Below the pieces are notes generated by a model. That model had not been told where the DNA came from. It did not search any database and saw only the letters and a list, made by a program, of their open reading frames with translations. A stretch of DNA of 64,000 nucleotides from Scilla litardierei (Eukaryota; Streptophyta; Magnoliopsida; Asparagales; Asparagaceae). A program made the position numbers and the translations under genes. This document shows, piece by piece, positions 1 to 11,244 of this stretch. The first letter of the stretch is position 1. Every line of letters begins with the position of its first letter. The stretch covers positions 1-64,000 of the forward strand of contig JAULAV010008807.1 in the NCBI GenBank assembly GCA_030789695.1, read 5' to 3'.

Positions 1-1469
1 GAATTTTTTTAATGATATGATTTTTATATCCTACATTTTTCTTCTCTTGTTTTTTTTCTAGAATATTGCAATTACCGATTTCAAACGAACATTTTTATTG
101 ATTTTTGTTAGTTTGTGGCTATTTTTCTTCATTTTATAGATGATACGGATCATTTTATTAAATGATATGATTTTTTTCCACCTAATATTGTATTCTCTTA
201 TTTTTCAATTGAAGATGGCGTTCTCACGGTTCCAACGGAGATTTTTGCTGATTTTTTGACTTAGAGGCTATATTCTACATTTTCAGGAAGATATGTATCT
301 TTTTATTAAAAAATATGATTTTTTGACCTAATTTTCTTTTCTCATATTTTTAAATGAGGTGGCGATCTCCCGGTTCCAATAGACATACTTGCGGATTTTT
401 CTGAGCTCCAATCTATTTTCTACATTTTATAGCCTAATTTTATCTTCACTTATTTTTCAGTTGAATATGGCGATTTTTCCTGTTCCAACGGATATTTTTG
501 CGGCTTTTTTCTGAGATTAGGGATATTTTTTCTACATTATCGGGAAGTTATAGATCTTTTTATTAAATGAAATGATTTTTACGCTTAATTTTGTGTTCTC
601 TTATTTTTTCGCTGAAGATGGTGATCGCCCGGTTTCAACAGATATTGTTGCGGATTTTTTCTGAGCCCCAGGCCTAATTTTTCTTCTTTGTTTTTTAGTT
701 GAAGATGTCGATCTCCCGGTTCCAACAGACATTTTTTGCGGATTATCTAAACTCAGAAATATTTTTCTATAGTTTACAGAAGAAATAGATCGTTTTTTTA
801 AAATGATATGATTTTTATAAATGAAAGTTTGTTTTCTCTTATTTTTCAGTTGAATTAGGCGATCTCTTTGTTCCAACGGAATTTTTTTGCAGAATTTTTC
901 TGAGATCCGTGCTATTTTCTAAATTTTTTGTAAGATATGGATCTTTACATTAAATGATAAGATTTTTATGGTCTAATTTTGTCTTCTCTTATTTTTCAGA
1001 TGAAGATGTCGATCTTCAGGTTCCAACGGACATTATCGCGGATTTTTCTGAACTCTGGTCTATTTTCTATATTTTCTGTAAGATATGGATCTTTATATTA
1101 AATGATATGATTTTTTATGACCTAATTTTGTCTTCTCTTATTTTTCAATTGAAAAGGGCGATCTCCCCTTTCTAATGGAAATTTTGCATATTTTTTCTGA
1201 GCTCGGGGCTATTTTCTATATTTTTTAAAAGGTAAGAATCTAATTGATATAATTTTTTGTTGTCTAATTTTGTCTTCTCTTATTTTTCAGTTGATGATGG
1301 CGATCTAAATATTAAATGATATGATTTTTGGCTTTATTTTGTCTTTCTCTTATATTTCGGTTGAAGACGGCAATCACCCGGTTCCAACGAACATTTTTGC
1401 GGATTTTTTGTGCTCCGGGCTATTTTTTACATTTTTTGGAAGAATATGGATTGTTTACTTAAATGATAT

Positions 1470-1630
1470 CAGAGAGGACAAAAATTAGGCCAAAAATGTC
1501 CATTGAAATAAGGAAATCGCCATCTTTAACTGAAATATAAGAGAAGACAAAATTCGGAGCCGGGAAATCACCATCTTCATCTATAAAAATGTCCGTTGTA
1601 ACCGAAATATCGTCATCTTCGTCTAATAAG
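1470..1630 (-). repeat. Inverted satellite segment inside block A
   Basis: Within the + oriented array this stretch reads as the reverse complement: it shows the minus-strand landmarks AGAGGACAAAAATTAGGCC, ATCGCCATCTTTAACTGAAA and AAAATGTCCGTTGTAACC. The polarity returns to + after about 1630. It is roughly one monomer long and itself rearranged, so it is a local inversion or an inserted inverted monomer. Confidence 0.85.
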
Positions 1631-1733
1631 ATTTTTATATATCATCTTCTAAGCTTGGTGCTAATTTCTACAATATTTTTTGAAAGATATGGATCTTTTT
1701 ATTAATTGATATGATTTTTTATGGCCTAAAATT

Positions 1734-1876
1734 GTCTTCTCTTATTTTCCTATTAAAGATATCGATCTTTTTATTAAATGATATGATTTTTTTTGCCTAA
1801 TGATTGTCTTCTCTTATTTTCCTATTAAAGATAGCGATCTTTTTATTAAATGATATGATTTTTTTTGCCTAATGTT
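1734..1876 (+). repeat. Two tandem half-length satellite units (~71 bp)
   Basis: GTCTTCT anchors at 1734, 1805 and 1877 are only 71-72 bp apart, about half the normal spacing. The two units are nearly identical to each other, unlike most neighbours. Each lacks the middle of the monomer between GAAGATGGCGATCT and GAAGATATGGATCT. These two internal stretches resemble each other, so recombination between them could have produced the short form. Confidence 0.8.
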
Positions 1877-4800
1877 GTCTTCTCTAATATTCCAGTTGAA
1901 GATGGCGATCTCCTAGTTCCACCAGACATTTTTGCAGTTTTTCTGAGATTGGGTTATTTTCCACTTTTTTGGAAGATATGTATCATTTTATTAAATGATA
2001 TGATATTTTGGCCTAATTTTGTTTTCTCTTATTTTTTCAGGTGAAGATGGTGATCTCCCGGTTCCATCGGACATTTTTGATGATTTTCCTGAACTATTTT
2101 CTAAATTTTCTGTAAGATCTGAAACTTTATATTAAATGATATGATTTTTATAGCCTAATTTTGCCTTCTTTTATTTTTTAAGTTGAAGATGGCATTCTCC
2201 CGGTTCTAACAGACATTTTGTGGATTTTTCTGAGCTCGCGGTTATTTTCTAAATTTTCTGAAAGATTGATCTTTTATTACATGATATGATTTTTTTGCCC
2301 TAATTTTGTCTTCTCTAATTTTTCATTTGAAGATGGCGATCTCCCGATTTCAACGTATATTTTTACGGATTTTTCTCAGCTACAAGCTAATGTCCACATT
2401 TTCTGGAAGATATGGATCTTTTTATTAAATAATATGATTTTTTGGCCTAATTTTGTGTTCGCTCATTTTCATATTGCAGATGGCGATCTCCCGGTTCCAA
2501 CGGATATTTTTGCGTGGTTTTCTGATCTATGGGTTATTTTCGACTTTTTCTGGAAAATATGGATCTTTATTTTAAATAATATGATTTTTAATGCCAAATT
2601 TTGTCTTCTCTTATTTTTCAGTTTAAAATGGCGATCTCCCTGTTCCAATGGACATTTTATAGATTTTTCTGTGTTCTGAGTTATTTTCTACATTTTATTG
2701 AAGATATGTATCGTTATAATAAATGATATGGTTTTTATTGCCTAATTTTCTCTTCTCTTATTTTAAAGTTGAATATGTCGATCTCCAGATTCCAATGTAA
2801 ATTGTTGCAGATTTTTCTAATCGTGTGGCAATTTTCTAGATTTCATTGAAGATATGGATCATTTTAGTAAATGCTATGATTTTTATGGCCTAATTTTGTC
2901 TTCTCTTATATTTTGGTTGAAAATGGTCATCCCCAGTTCTAACAGACATTTTTGCGAATTTTTCTAAGCGCTGAACTCATTTAAACATTTTCTAGAAGAT
3001 ATGTATCTTTTTATTAAATGATATGATTTTTTGGCCTAATTTTGTCTTTTCTTATTTTTCAGTTGAAGATGTCAATCTCCCGTTTCCAACAGACATGTTT
3101 GCGTATTTTTTATTTAAAGATATGAATCTTTATATTAAATGATATAATTTCTATAGCCTAAATTGTCTGCTCTTATTTTTTAGTTGAATGTGGCGATCTT
3201 TCGGTTACAACAGATATTTTTGCAGATTTTTCTCAGCTCAATTCTATTTTCTATAGTCTATTAAAGATATGGATCTTTTAAATAAATAATTTGATTTTCT
3301 CTAGACTAAGTTTGTGTCTCTTATTTTTCTGTTGAACATGGCAATCTCCCGATTTGGACAGACATTTTTGCGGATTTTTCTGACCTCGAGGCTATTTTCT
3401 ACATTTTCCAGAAGATATGGACTTTTTATTAAATGATATGAAATTTTGGCCTAATTTTTTGTCGTCTCTTACTTTTCAGATGAAGATGGCGATCTCCCGG
3501 TTCAAACGGATATTTTGCGGATTTTTTAGCTCTGGGGTATTTTCTACATTTTTTGTAAGATATGGATATTTAGACTAAATGATATGATTTTTATAGCCAA
3601 ATTTTGTCTTCTCTTATTTTTCAGTTGAAGATGACGATCTTCCGACGGACTTTTTTGTGTGGATTTTACTGAGCTCAGTGCTATTTTTTACATTTTATTG
3701 AAGATAAGGATCTTTTTATTAAATGATATGATTGTTCTTCTCTTATTTTTCAGTTGAACATGGCGATCTCCCGGTTCCAATGGATATTTTTGCGGATTTT
3801 TTTTGAGCTCGGAACTATTTTTCTATATTTTCAGGAAGTTATGGATTTTTTAATAAATGATATGATTTTTTGTCTTAATTTTGCCTTCTCTTATTTTTTA
3901 TTTGAAGATGGCGAACTCCGGGTTCCAAAAGACATTTTTGCAGATTTTTTGATGTTGGGAATATTTTCTATAGCTAATTGAAGAAGTGGTTCATTTTATT
4001 AAATGATATGATTTTTATTGACTAAGTTTGTTTTCTCTTATTTTTTAGCTGAAGATGGAGATATCACATTTCCAACAGAATTTTTTGCGATTTTTCTGAT
4101 CTCGGTGCTAATTTCTAAATTTTATGGAAAATATGTATCTTTATATTAAATGATATGATTTTTATAGCCTACGTTTGTCTAATCTTATTTTTTCTGTTGA
4201 AGATGGTGGTCTCCCAGTTCCAACGGACATTTTTGTAGATTTTCTCTTAACTTGAGACTATTTTTCTATATGTTCTAGAAGATTTGAATCTTTTTATGAA
4301 ATGATATGATTTTTTGACCTAATTTTATCTTCTCTTTTTTTACTTTGAAGATGGAGATCTCTCGATTTCAATGGACATTTGTGCAGATTTATTTTGAGCT
4401 ACGAGATATTTTCTATATATTTTGTATCACATGAATCTTTATATTAAATGATATGATTTTTATAATTTAATTTCGACATCTCTTATTTTTCAGTTGAAGA
4501 TAGCGATCTCTCAGTTCCAATGGACATTTTTGCGGATTATTCTGACCACAGGGCTATTTTCTAAATTTTCGTGAAGATATGGATATTTTAAATAAATGAT
4601 ATAATTTTTGGCCTAATTTTGTCTACTCTGGATTTTCACTTAAAGATGGTGATCTTTCGGTTTCAATGGAAATTTTTGCGGATTTTTCGAAGGTCGGTGC
4701 TATTTTCTACATTTTATGGGAGATAAGAATTTTTTATTAAATGATGTAATTTTTATATCCTACGTTGTTCTTCTCTTATTTTTTAGTTGAAGATTGCGAG

Positions 4801-6046
4801 ATACCGGTTCAGCGGACATTTTTACTGATTTTTGTTAGCATCGGGCTATTTTTCTTCATTTTATCGAAGATATGGATCATTTTATTAAATGATATGATTT
4901 TTTGACCTACTGTTTGTTTTTCTTATTTTTCAAGTTAAGATGGCGTTCTCACAGTTCCATCTGGAAGTTTTGCATATTTTTTTGACCTAGAGGCTATTTT
5001 CTACATTTTCTGGAAGATATGGATCTTTTTATTTAATAATATGATTTATGGACTAATCTTATCTTCTCATATTTTTGATGAAGAGGTGATCTCCCGGTTC
5101 CAACGGACATTTTTGCGGATTTTTCTGAGCTCCGGGTTATTTTCTACTTTTTCTGTAAGATTGTATCTTTAGATTAAATGATATGATTTTTATAGCCTAA
5201 TTTTGTCTTCTCTTATTTTTAAGTTGAAGATGGGGATTTCCAGGTTCTAACGAACATTTTTGCAGATTTTTCTGAGCTCGGTGCTATTTTCTACATTTTA
5301 TTAAAGATACAGATCTTTTTATTAAATGATATGATTTTTGTAGCCTAATTGTCTTCTCTTATTTTTCACTTTTAAATGGCGATCTCCCGCTTCCAACGAA
5401 CATTTTTGCGGATATTTCTGAGATTGAGACAATTTTCCTACATTTTTCGGAAGTTATATATATTTTTATTAAATGATATGATTTTTTGGCCTAAGTTTTC
5501 TCTTTTTTCAGTTGAAGATGGCGATCTCCCATTTCCAACGGACATTTGTGCGGATTTTTCTGAGCTCTGGGCTATTTTCTAAATGTTCTGGAAGATATGG
5601 ATTATTATATTAATTGATATGATTTTTATAGCCTACTTTTGTCTTCTTTTATTTTTAAGTTGAAGGTGGAGATTTCCCGGTTCCAACGTATATTTTTGCG
5701 GTTTTCCTGAGCTCGGTGCTATTTTCTACATTTTCTAGAAGTTATATATTTTTTTTCTTAAATGATACGATTTTTAGACCTAATTTTGTCTTCTCTTATT
5801 TTTTCGTTGAAGATGGCGATCGCCCGGTTTCAACGGACATTTTTGCGGATTTTTCTGAGCTTTGGCTATTTTCTGAATTTTCTGTAAGATATGAATTTTT
5901 ATATTAAATGATATGAATTTTATAGCCTAATTTTGTCTTCTATGATTTTTTCAGTTGAAGATGTCGATCTCCCGGTTCCAATGGCCGTTTTTGCGAATAT
6001 TTCTAAACTCGGAACTATTTTCTATAATAGTAAAGACAGTATACCT

Positions 6047-7772
6047 TGCAATACTAAAGAACACACACTAAAGTTGGGGAGAATAGTGTAATGGCAATAA
6101 TTGTGCAATTAAAAATTAAACTTGCAAATGCAGAATTATAAGTGCAAGAGGAGAATAATCCACACAATTAAACAAACGCAAACACAACCCTGGTTTCCCA
6201 ACTTGGGTACATCCAGCACACACCAATATTCACTATGATTTGTCCTACACAAGGTAGTGAATACAATCCTGACACACGAGATACCCTACACAAGGGATTT
6301 GTCCTACACAAGGGCGCACCAAAGCCTACACAAGGGTTAGTCCTACACAAGGACACAAACTCCCACAAAGGAAGAAACTAACTCTCACAAAGAGGGTTAG
6401 GGTTTCAATCACAAAGATAAAATAAATAGACTCTTACCTATGCCTTGATGAGATAAACTTACTCAATGATGAATGTAAGGCATGGAAGAGGATCTATAAG
6501 TGCTGAGAATAGCTTTGATTGCACTTGGAGGATTTCCCTTTGAGCTAGCTTCAATGCATGAAGAAGATTAATGCTTAAAAGAGGGAAATGAGAGAAATAG
6601 GAGTGGCTTTATGTATCTCAATGATATTCAATATTGATCAAGAGTTCTAATAGAACTAAGGTACCTCATATATATAATAAGCCAAGAAAACCCATTAAAT
6701 CCAAGTAAAAAAGTCAAAAGAAACAATTCTGCAACAGCTAGAATTTTGGCTGAAACAGCTCGGACAGGCGCCTATAGGCAAAGGGTTAGGCGCCCGGTGT
6801 AATGGCTAGAATAATCCCAACGGCTATATTCCAAGCCAGGATAGGCGGCTGTAGAAGACTACATATGCACATGTACCACTGTGCAGGCGCATGTAAAGGC
6901 TTCATCAGTTGACTGCCACATATGATGGATTTGAGCTGAGAAATGATAACTTACGCACTTCTGTACCAAGCAACTGATGAACAAAGTTTAGGCGCTTGAT
7001 GATTGACAAGCGACTGACAATTTATACTTCAGTCGACTGTCCTACAAGATGGATTGGAGCTTAAAATACCAAGTAACCCACAGTGGTTCACTAGGCGACT
7101 GATGAACAATGTACATGCGCCTGTTCGTTAACAGGCACCTGTCATTTGTACTTCAGTCGACTGTACCAAAAGCTCAAGCAAAGAGTCAAGAAATGTTGAC
7201 TTGAGCTAGTGCATAACAACCACATGTAGAAGGATGGCAATGCGCCTGGTGAACCACTAATTGCTTGTCATGCCTTCATCAGGCGCCTGTTGGAAGGCCA
7301 TAGACTCCAATTGAGTTCTTGGCAAGGGAAACCTATTAGATTGGATTCTATGATGATCCTAAGGTTCACTAAGATGGTTAAACGTATATGCATGGAAGAG
7401 TATGACATGTAATCAAGGCAACCTAACTCACACAAAGAAGTAAAGACATAAATGAAAATATTGCATGGATTACATTCATTTACTTCTAAGTGCACTACTC
7501 TTCAAGCTTGAGTAGCCTTGATTATCTCCATCATCTTCCAAGCATTGGCACCTCTTCCAAGCATTGGCACCTCTTGATGAGCTTCCTTTCATCAAGCTCC
7601 AAGCTATGGCAATGCTCCTCTTGATTGTCCATCCTTTCACCAAGCTTTTAGTCTCCAAAATGCTATCCTTCAATTGTTAAACATGAGACTAAAACATTGA
7701 GAGTCATTAGCAACAACATAATTTTGTGATCATCATCAAAACTATATTGGTCTAAAAAGCCAATACCTAACA
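6047..7772 (-). mobile_element. Sirevirus-like copia LTR (minus strand)
   Basis: Read on the minus strand the sequence starts TGTTAGGTATTGG next to a polypurine tract and ends ...TTTAGTATTGCA, giving a TG...CA LTR of about 1.73 kb. It aligns in layout with the + strand LTR at 8716-10531: a TGTTRGGTATTGG start, a GATGATGA motif soon after, palindromes of the CAGTCGACTG/AGGCGCCTG type (near 7020, 7085, 7150 and 7280) and a CACTATTC motif near the 3' end. A TATATATA stretch near 6670 could be its promoter. The next minus-strand bases (6041-6046, AGGTAT...) weakly resemble a degenerate primer binding site. The element is truncated against satellite block A. Confidence 0.8.
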
Positions 7773-7785
7773 TTCTCCCCCTTTT
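7773..7785 (-). other. Polypurine tract of the minus-strand Sirevirus-like element
   Basis: The minus strand reads AAAAGGGGGAGAA directly before the LTR start TGTTAGG. This purine run, preceded by a CATCATCAAAAA-type sequence, is the usual second-strand priming site of Sirevirus-type elements. It marks 6047-7772 as a 3' LTR whose internal domain lies at higher coordinates. Confidence 0.8.
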
Positions 7786-8715
7786 TGATGATGACACACA
7801 TTATGTAAAAGATAAATAAATAAAGCACAATGCTAATGAGCTCGCCATACTTATATGCACTAACTGAAAATAAATAAACCAATAAAACTACAAATCAGAA
7901 CATATAATAGGTAAAGATTATATAAAACATATCTCTCATATCTCTCTCCATATATATGAAATTTATGTCCCTATATATGCCTCATATATGATTTACATAA
8001 TCCATATCTCTCTCCCGTTGTCATTATCAAAAAGGTGGACACAACAACATACAAGAAATCACTCTAATCATTGATTCCCTTTAAAAATGTGACAAAATCC
8101 AAGAGATTAAGAGATGTATGATACCTAATATTAAATCTTAAGTGGGTATCAATCACTATCACATGCTCCCCCGAGATCATAGAAAGGATCAAAATGATGA
8201 TTCCTATGATCTAATACCAATTAATTGGAGCGATGTGCCAAAATTGTATCAATGCATGGATATAGAAAAATCAAGCATCATTGATACAAATGACATTGCC
8301 AAGAAGGAATATAGCATAAATAATGTTGGCAATATCAATTGGTTGAGTTTGAGACCACAATAACCAATTGTAGTTAATGATATAAAAAATAACCTTAAAT
8401 GAGGGTTAAAATATGTTTTAAAATAATTTTAAACATACTGATTGGTAGTTTTCATACATGGTTTTCACCTTCTTTTCACACATGTTTCACTCCACTGCAC
8501 CTTGTTTTCCATGACATTTTTACCCTCTTTTGTTCCTTTTTATGCTTTTTGTATCCCTGATGCTTTTCAGGTGAAATTGGAGAGTTTTGGAGCTTCAAAG
8601 CAAGATTTTCGGGTTCTGGAGCGAAGGTTGGCACATGGAGCTTGATTTCTTTAATGTGGGCTTTGGTGTTATATTATAGAGCCATCTTGTGGAGTGGTGA
8701 GCTAGTTGTGGAGTG
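7786..8715 (-). mobile_element. Non-coding remnant of a copia internal/3' region
   Basis: AT-rich DNA between the polypurine tract and the next LTR. It contains an imperfect hairpin around 8175-8212 (GATCATAG ... CTATGATC) and a second GGGGGAGCATG-like purine run on the minus strand near 8165. I find no gag or pol motif, and the short open frames carry no recognisable domain. The boundary between the two retroelement fragments lies somewhere here and cannot be fixed by eye. Confidence 0.5.
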
Positions 8716-9107
8716 TGTTGAGTATTGGACTTCTCCCTACTTGGTGTTAATGATGAGAAAAAATAAATACTTGTGACTAATCCCCCTATTTGCAGTTAAT
8801 CCATTGCATAAGCATAGCATGAAGATCAATTTGAAATGGATGTCACTCAAAGATCAATGAAAGCATGAAAAGTGGATGGGATTATTAAAGATGGTGACTG
8901 AAGCTCCTAGAAGAATTCAAGCTCATACATTGGATATAAGAGAGATTTCTACAAAATGTAATCTTTTTGTTCTCTTCTAGTATGTAGCTTAGAAGTAGAA
9001 CTATGTTGGAGCACACACACATCTTCATTTTTGTCCTAGGAAATCATCAGATCACATTTCCTTAGACTCCAATTCACATTTCTCAAGCATGTGCATTTTG
9101 GGATTTC

Positions 9108-9760
9108 CACAGGCGACTGCTGAACGATTTACAGTCGCATGTCTCAAAACAGTCGACTGTGATTTGTTCTACAGTCATTTGTTATGCATATACTTAATCA
9201 ATTGATTTTGGGGTTTTTAGCTTTAACTCCTTCAGGAAACTGCTATACAAAATACAGGTGCATGTCCATGCTACAGTCGCCTTTGATTTGTTAAACAATC
9301 GTCTGTCGCTCTACAGCCCAAAGGTCACTTTCTTTTTCATCTGGCTAGTCAACTGATATTGAATTGACAATTGCCTGTCCAAGGCACAATCGACTGTCAA
9401 TGCTTCAACAGTCGTATGTCTATGATTCCTCTGCAGACTCTGCTCTCTGGAAAGTTTCAAGTTTTAGTGACAGTCGACTGATGTTGGTTTCACGGTCGCC
9501 TGCCCATGGCACAGGCGCCTGTGTGTTCCACATCAGTCACCTGTCATGTCTTCCCAAAACTTTCTGAGGTTTCTCAGCTTACCCATATTGCGGCCAATCG
9601 CCTATAGAAGGATTTACAGTCGCCTGTTAGTTTTACAAGCGCATGTCTTCTCTTCATCAGTCGACTGTCCTACGTGGTCAGTTACCGTTTGAATTCTCAA
9701 CTACCATCTGACACAGTGCAACAGTCGACTGTGTTTTCTTCAACAGTCGACTGTCGACTG
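9108..9760 (+). repeat. Cluster of ~20 palindromic CAGTCGACTG-like motifs in the LTR
   Basis: Variants of ACAGTCGACTGT and ACAGGCGCCTGT recur every 20-40 bp, for example near 9150, 9475, 9518, 9660, 9722 and 9743. The last copies overlap as a CAGTCGACTGTCGACTGTG run. They lie upstream of the TATA box at 9841. Clustered LTR palindromes are known in Sireviruses, where they are thought to be cis-regulatory; that role here is inferred. Confidence 0.8.
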
Positions 9761-9837
9761 TGTAAATTGTATCTGTTGGCTTTTCTTCACGAATTTCAAT
9801 GGGGGTTTTTTTGGGATTCTGTTTGGGGGTTTTGGGG

Positions 9838-9850
9838 AACCTATAAAGAG
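9838..9850 (+). promoter_or_regulatory. TATA box of the plus-strand Sirevirus-like LTR
   Basis: AACCTATAAAGAG follows the palindrome cluster and precedes about 680 bp of R/U5-like sequence, the expected position for a copia LTR promoter. Confidence 0.6.
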
Positions 9851-10533
9851 AGCTTCTATTGTTCCATTGAGAAGTTACTCATCTTCTTGATCAACTCTTG
9901 AAAAACCATATCTGTCATCTTCAAGTTTTTCAAAGCTCACAAATCCAAAAGCCCAAGAATTCCAATCTTATTCTCTCTTGCGCTCCAACCTAGAATCAAA
10001 TTTATATCCTCTAGGCAATTGGCAGTGACAAGAGAAAAAGGCTTTTCTCTCTTTCAAAAGAGACCTCGACACACAACATACTTGCTCCTTCAAGTTCTAC
10101 TTCAAGGCATAGGTGGTTGTAAGTGTTGCTATTTCATTATTCATATCTTTCGATTTTAGTTTAACTCTCGGTTTGTGAGCGTGGTTTGCTTGTTTCCAAG
10201 TTGTGGGAGTCAAGGACATTGATTGTGTTTCGATTTCACTTGTAGGGTTGCTACAAGTGGGTTTAAAGGAACCTCAAGTTAGGGTTCTAACTTCAGTATT
10301 CGGTGGTATCCGGGTGGAAGGGATGTAGGATTACCAGAAACAAGTCAGGAGTTGACTTGGGTAATCTGAACCCTTGAAACATCTTTGTGTTAGCATTGTT
10401 TTAATTTGGTTTTATTTACATTCTGCATTAATTGTTGGTTAGGAATTTAAATTGGTATAACTATCGTTTAAATTTTATAAACACTATTCAACCTCCCTTC
10501 TAGTGTTTTCCTCATAGCCAGGGTCCTTACAAT

Positions 10534-10546
10534 TGGTATCAGAGTG
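10534..10546 (+). other. Primer binding site (initiator Met tRNA type)
   Basis: TGGTATCAGAGTG starts two bases after the LTR end and matches the common plant copia site TGGTATCAGAGC with one late mismatch. It fixes the LTR 3' boundary and the + orientation. Confidence 0.85.
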
Positions 10547-10559
10547 TTGGTTTATAGCT

Positions 10560-11244
10560 ATGGCATCCAACAACAACAACGTTCCTCCACCGACCTCGTA
10601 CAACAATCACGACTGTGATGATGCGTCAACCATCTTCGAAGGACAATCAACGGTTCGTTCTCTGTGCTTCAATGGCAGAATTTCGGTTATTGGAAATGCC
10701 GGATGGAGACGATTCTTAGGAGTGCTTCTCTTTGGAGAACCCTCTACAAGAAATGCATTGAACCCTCCTAAGAGGATTTTGACAAATGGACTCCCTCCGA
10801 AAATTTCACCGAAGTGAACAATGCCAAGGCAATGAACGCTCTTCATTTTGTATTGGATCCAGATGAGTTCAATAAGATATGCACATATAAGAGTGCATAT
10901 CAAATATGGAACCATCTAGTCGTTACACATGAGGAAACGAACAAGGTAAAGTTGTCTAAATTATATGTTGCAATACAAAACTTCGATATGTGTCATATGC
11001 AGGATAATGAGAGCATTGCAACGATGTACAGACGTTTCACCGACATCACCAATGAACTTGAAGCTCTTGGATAAGTCTACACCAAAGAATAAAAGGTGAG
11101 AAAGATAATCATGGGAATGACCTCAAAAAGGGAAAGAAGAGCAATCGCCATTGAGGAGGTCAATGACATGAAGAACTACACAGTGGTGAATCTCATCAGT
11201 ACTCTCTTGTCTTACGAAGTAAGAAGGGAGAACCGACTGAAGCA
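10560..11244 (+). pseudogene. Copia gag remnant (UBN2-type), truncated and broken
   Basis: The ATG at 10560 opens an Asn/Pro-rich N-terminus (MASNNNNVPPP) typical of Sirevirus/copia gag. Frame 1 runs to 10817, but the family-like sequence moves to another frame after about 10675, where an indel must lie. The second frame (to 11074) contains SAYQIWNHLVVTHEETNKVK and ESIATMYRRFTDITNELEAL, which match the copia-type gag domain. In-frame TAA codons at 11072 and 11090 interrupt it, after which VRKIIMGM-type gag sequence continues. Near 11244 the reading runs straight into satellite block B at a shared AAAATAG. No zinc knuckle, protease or RT remains. Not functional. Confidence 0.85.

Larger units (their letters stand above)
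1..6024 (+). repeat. ~148-bp AT-rich satellite array, block A
   Basis: About 40 degenerate monomers run head to tail and continue off the left edge. Landmarks recur in fixed order: GATGGCGATCTCCCGGTTCC, then CATTTTTGCGGATTTTTCTG, GAGCTCGG, GGAAGATATGGATC, AAATGATATGATTTTT and a pyrimidine-rich CTAATTTTGTCTTCTC. The GCGATCTC anchor falls near 2482, 2630, 2777, 2924 and 3071, giving a period of 147-149 bp. The period is not a multiple of three and short reading frames change from unit to unit, so no protein is implied. The plus label is arbitrary and only records polarity relative to blocks B and C. I do not recognise the family. Confidence 0.95.
8716..10531 (+). mobile_element. Sirevirus-like copia LTR (plus strand)
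   Basis: Begins TGTTGAGTATTGG, homologous in layout to the minus-strand LTR next door, and ends ...GGGTCCTTACA immediately before a primer binding site, so this is a 5' LTR of about 1.82 kb. A CTATAAAG TATA box lies at 9841. The central part carries a dense cluster of short palindromes (separate entry). The 3' end has the CACTATTCAACCTCCCTTC-type sequence typical of this group. Confidence 0.85.

Noticed and set aside
601..5907. Numerous Phe/Ile-rich short ORFs in block A (for example 954-1175, 2434-2679, 5376-5582)
   Set aside because: They are translations of AT-rich satellite units. The period (~148) is not a multiple of three, the frames break in most monomers, and no domain is present.
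8142..8363. 73-codon ORF between the two Sirevirus pieces
   Set aside because: No recognisable domain, no homologous frame in neighbouring elements, and it lies in AT-rich non-coding retroelement DNA.
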